Assembly (NCBI GenBank): GCA_903928275.1
Contig: CAIYQJ010000199.1
Location: forward strand, 1-8,686
From: an uncultured Chloroflexota bacterium
Lineage (GTDB): Bacteria > Chloroflexota > Limnocylindria > Limnocylindrales > CSP1-4
DNA length: 8,686 nt
Direction of reading: 5' to 3'
Shown piece after piece: positions 6,658 to 8,686 of the stretch. A program made the translations under genes and the position numbers. The notes beneath the pieces are model-generated. The model searched no databases. It saw only the letters and a program-made list of their open reading frames with translations, and was not told where the DNA came from. Position 1 is the stretch's first letter, and the number at the start of each line of letters is the position of its first letter.

Positions 6658-6849
6658 ACCCTGTCGGCGACCCGCGATGCGGCTCCGTCGGGTCTGGGCG
6701 AGACCGCCCGGCGGCGAGCCCACGTCGCGTCCCGGTGGCGACGGGAATCGCCGGCGTACGGGCCGGACGGGAGCGCGCCGGCAGGTGCACGAACCGTGCC
6801 GCCGGACGGACTCCGGCGGACGGCCTGACCGCGACTCAGGATCGGCCGA

Positions 6850-7386
6850 TCACGCGTGCCAGGCGTGCATGGAGATGTGTCCCGCCGATCCGGGGGTGCC
6901 GAAGCACGGCGGGACCCCCGTGTCGTCGGTCGCGCTGACGGGGATCGCGACCACCCGGCCCTGGGATCCCGGCAGGACGAATTCGAGCGTCGACGGCTTG
7001 GTGGGCGCCGCTCCGCAGTAGTTGCTGTCCTCGACCTCGGTCTTGAGGAACCCGAGTGCGGCGAGGACGTGGGCGGCCCCGGTCGTCGATGCCGCCGGGC
7101 CGCCGATGAGGGTCGTCCCGTGGCCGTTCACGAGCCGCACCTGCGGGAAGTTGCGGATGGAGCACGGAGAGAAGGAGGTGTTGACGAGCTGGACGTCCGC
7201 GATCCGGCTCCCGACTGCGCCCTGCCAGTCGACGATCCGGGCACTCAGGTGGCTCCCGACGCAGGGCGGCGGACTCGCGGCCGCCACGCCGGCGACGCCG
7301 AGCGAGGAGCCGGCGCCGAGCGCCAGCACCGCAAGTGCTGCGACCGCCGCCGTCATGACCCTGGCGCGTGGATGGAACGCAGGCAT
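6850..7386 (-). CDS. Secreted DUF4232-like protein with four cysteines
   Basis: 178 residues. The N-terminus (HPRAR, then a hydrophobic run at about 11-35, then VAAAS) is a good Sec signal peptide, with cleavage likely near residue 38. The mature part starts 'PPCVGSHLSARI' and contains 'ADVQLVNTSFSPCSIRNFP' followed by 'VRLVNGHG', the arrangement of DUF4232 beta-sandwich domains: a first Cys, a VNTS strand, a second Cys, then a P-x-V strand. Cysteines at 42, 75, 124 and 161 probably form two disulfides. No lipobox is seen, so the product is likely released or loosely held outside the cell. The start is the ATG at 7386, with GGAGG eight bases upstream; a long open frame continues further but runs through the spacer and the neighbouring gene. 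DUF4232 has no firmly known function. Confidence 0.8.
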   Translation of the reverse strand: MPAFHPRARVMTAAVAALAVLALGAGSSLGVAGVAAASPPPCVGSHLSARIVDWQGAVGSRIADVQLVNTSFSPCSIRNFPQVRLVNGHGTTLIGGPAASTTGAAHVLAALGFLKTEVEDSNYCGAAPTKPSTLEFVLPGSQGRVVAIPVSATDDTGVPPCFGTPGSAGHISMHAWHA

Positions 7387-7452
7387 GGAGCAGCCCTCCG
7401 TCTGGCTCGGGACGTGGCGACCGGCGGAGCCGGCCGCACCGACGAAGGCACG

Positions 7453-7481
7453 ACTGTGCATGGCCCACGCGACCACGTCAA
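7453..7481 (-). promoter_or_regulatory. Candidate promoter for the DUF4232-like gene
   Basis: On the minus strand, TTGACG (complement of 7476-7481) is a near-consensus -35. At 17-base spacing the -10 would be CACAGT (complement of 7453-7458), a weak match. Transcription would start about 60 bases before the ATG at 7386. Confidence 0.3.
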
Positions 7482-7586
7482 TGGCGCCGCCCCCGGCCGG
7501 CCGCCGCCGTGGGGTCGCGGCCGACATGAGGGCGCGGCCGCCCCCGCCCATCGCGCCCCCGGTCGTGTGGCCGCGAGGTCGCGATC

Positions 7587-8686
7587 CTACGGGAGGTCCC
7601 ACACCGTGATGTCGTCGAACATGACGTCGAGGTTCCTGGTGTCCGACCATGCGACCATGCCGACGCGCCCGGCACGCAGGTCGGGGTCCTTCACGGCCGT
7701 CACGACCGAACCGTTGATGCAGACGGTGACGACCTTGCCGCGGACCGCGACCGCGAGGACGTTCGGGCTGCCCACCCGCAGCCTGCCCGAAGCGGTCCAC
7801 GGGACGAGGTCGATCTCCTCGTTGTCGACCGCCTTGGCGAGCCTGTACTCGCCCGAGCCGCGGACGAGCAGCTCGAACATGTTGAACTTGTCGATGGCGC
7901 CGAAGTAGATCCCGTAGCTGCCCGCGCCGGGTGCGCCGGCCGGCCATGTCCGCAACTGGACCCCGTACTTCGAGCCCATGCCATCCGGCAGGAACCACGC
8001 GGCCCACCAGTGGTCGGGTTCCAGCACCGTGACGTGGTACGCCCCGTCCTGGTAACGGGACAGGACCGGGCCCGCCTTGTTGATCGGCCAGCCCGAGTTC
8101 GCCTGGGAGAAGTCGTCCTGGTCGATGAGCGTCCCCGACGTGGATGGGCACTTCCCGGGCGCGGCGGCGATTGCGCCGCTCGTCGCCCTCGGGGTCGGCG
8201 TCGGGGCCGGGATCGGGGCCACGCTCGGGAACGGGCCGGGGATGGCCGTGACGCTCGGAGCCACGCTCGGGGCCACGCCGGGGCCGGCCGCCGCGCTCCG
8301 CGAGGCGGCCGACGACGGCGCCAGGGCGACCGCGCCGCCGACCGGCGTCGGGCTCGCGGACGTCCGCGCGCCGCCCCCTCCGCCCATCCAGCCGGCGCCC
8401 GTCGCCACGACCGCCCCTGCGACGGCCAGGCCCAGGACGAGGATCGCGGCCGCGCCCCACGCCATCCGACGCCGGCGGCGCCGCTCGACGCGACCGGGCG
8501 GCAGGGCAGGCACCGCGGCCGGCCCCCCCGGCCCCGCCGGCACGCCGGGGGACCAGGAGCCATCGGGCCGCAGGGTGATCGAGGACGAGCCGCTCGCAGC
8601 GGGGCCGCCGCCCGGCCCGGGTCCGCCGCTCGACCCGGGTCCGCCGCTCGACCCGGGTCCGCCGCTCGACCCGGCTCCCGGAGGCC
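7587..8686 (-). CDS. Membrane-anchored protein with extracellular concanavalin/LamG-like jelly-roll domain (5' end outside the window)
   Basis: At least 365 residues are visible; the frame is open to the window edge, so the true start lies upstream. Order on the visible part: Gly/Ser/Pro-rich hexapeptide repeats; 'ITLRPDGSWSPG'; a proline stretch; a basic cluster (RRRRRR) before one membrane span (about 8394-8462); an Ala/Pro/Ser/Thr linker; and a C-terminal domain (about 7590-8135). This domain begins 'DQDDFSQANSGW' and carries 'GSYGIYFGAIDKFNMFELLVRGSGEYRLAKAVDNEE', here split as 'YGIYFGAIDKFN' and 'GEYRLAKAVD', 'VPWTASGRLRVG' and 'DVMFDDITVWDL'. This is the beta-sandwich pattern of DUF1080/LamG-like domains common in Chloroflexota. 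The topology implied is cytoplasmic N-terminus and outside C-terminus. Carbohydrate or surface binding is inferred from the fold; no catalytic site is evident. An internal GTG at 8543 has no ribosome-binding sequence and is not the start. Confidence 0.8.
   Translation of the reverse strand, partial: PPGAGSSGGPGSSGGPGSSGGPGPGGGPAASGSSSITLRPDGSWSPGVPAGPGGPAAVPALPPGRVERRRRRRMAWGAAAILVLGLAVAGAVVATGAGWMGGGGGARTSASPTPVGGAVALAPSSAASRSAAAGPGVAPSVAPSVTAIPGPFPSVAPIPAPTPTPRATSGAIAAAPGKCPSTSGTLIDQDDFSQANSGWPINKAGPVLSRYQDGAYHVTVLEPDHWWAAWFLPDGMGSKYGVQLRTWPAGAPGAGSYGIYFGAIDKFNMFELLVRGSGEYRLAKAVDNEEIDLVPWTASGRLRVGSPNVLAVAVRGKVVTVCINGSVVTAVKDPDLRAGRVGMVAWSDTRNLDVMFDDITVWDLP
8622..8675. repeat. 18-bp tandem repeat, three copies, in the Gly/Ser-rich N-terminus
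   Basis: The unit TCCGCCGCTCGACCCGGG occurs at 8622-8639 and 8640-8657, and at 8658-8675 with one change at its last base. On the minus strand each unit encodes six residues of SSGGPG type, so copy number can change without breaking the frame. Confidence 0.9.

Noticed and set aside
5522..6658. Open frame of 378 codons on the plus strand with Arg/Gly/His repeats
   Set aside because: It is the antisense shadow of the 347-residue membrane protein; its apparent repeats are the complement of the 30-bp coding repeat.
7387..8460. Upstream part of a 536-codon minus-strand frame joining the DUF4232-like gene to the region above
   Set aside because: The C-terminal 178 residues are the real secreted protein. 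The rest overlaps the jelly-roll gene in another frame and shows only Arg/Gly-rich nonsense; a signal peptide and ribosome-binding sequence support the start at 7386.

Overview
The window is very GC-rich and contains only protein genes; I saw no rRNA, tRNA, CRISPR array or insertion sequence. A large MalT-type LuxR regulator, a membrane-anchored jelly-roll domain that begins with a 'DDFS...SGW' signature, -10-like boxes of TAnnnT form and dense arginine/alanine coding suggest a Chloroflexota bacterium (perhaps Limnocylindria-like). A high-GC actinobacterium is the main alternative. This placement is inferred from protein style, not from a marker gene.

Layout. Positions 10-885 (minus strand) hold a two-gene unit: a DUF6325-type protein followed by a small SHOCT-domain protein with a membrane-seeking N-terminus. 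A divergent spacer follows. On the plus strand, 1113-1505 encodes a carboxymuconolactone-decarboxylase-like protein without the catalytic cysteines, and about 1617-3941 encodes a LAL (MalT-like) ATPase regulator with a C-terminal LuxR helix-turn-helix. The regulator has no ATG, GTG or TTG start that would include its Walker A motif; the Shine-Dalgarno sequence points to an ACG codon at 1617.

Positions 4177-6583 are the most interesting part. A plus-strand gene (4177-4938) and a minus-strand gene (5540-6583) encode homologous two-span membrane proteins that align without a gap over 253 residues (about 27 percent identity by hand count). The second has an extra 90-residue Pro/Ala-rich N-terminus that contains an exact three-copy 30-bp repeat. 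Between them, on the minus strand, lies a 93-residue three-span membrane protein. This forms an inverted paralogue pair around a small membrane gene, with no function I can name.

Positions 6850-8686 (minus strand) encode a secreted DUF4232-like four-cysteine protein and, upstream of it, a single-span membrane protein with a long low-complexity linker and an extracellular jelly-roll domain. The N-terminus of the latter runs off the window. Most products therefore appear to be envelope or surface proteins; the LAL regulator is the only clear transcription factor, and its targets cannot be read from this sequence.
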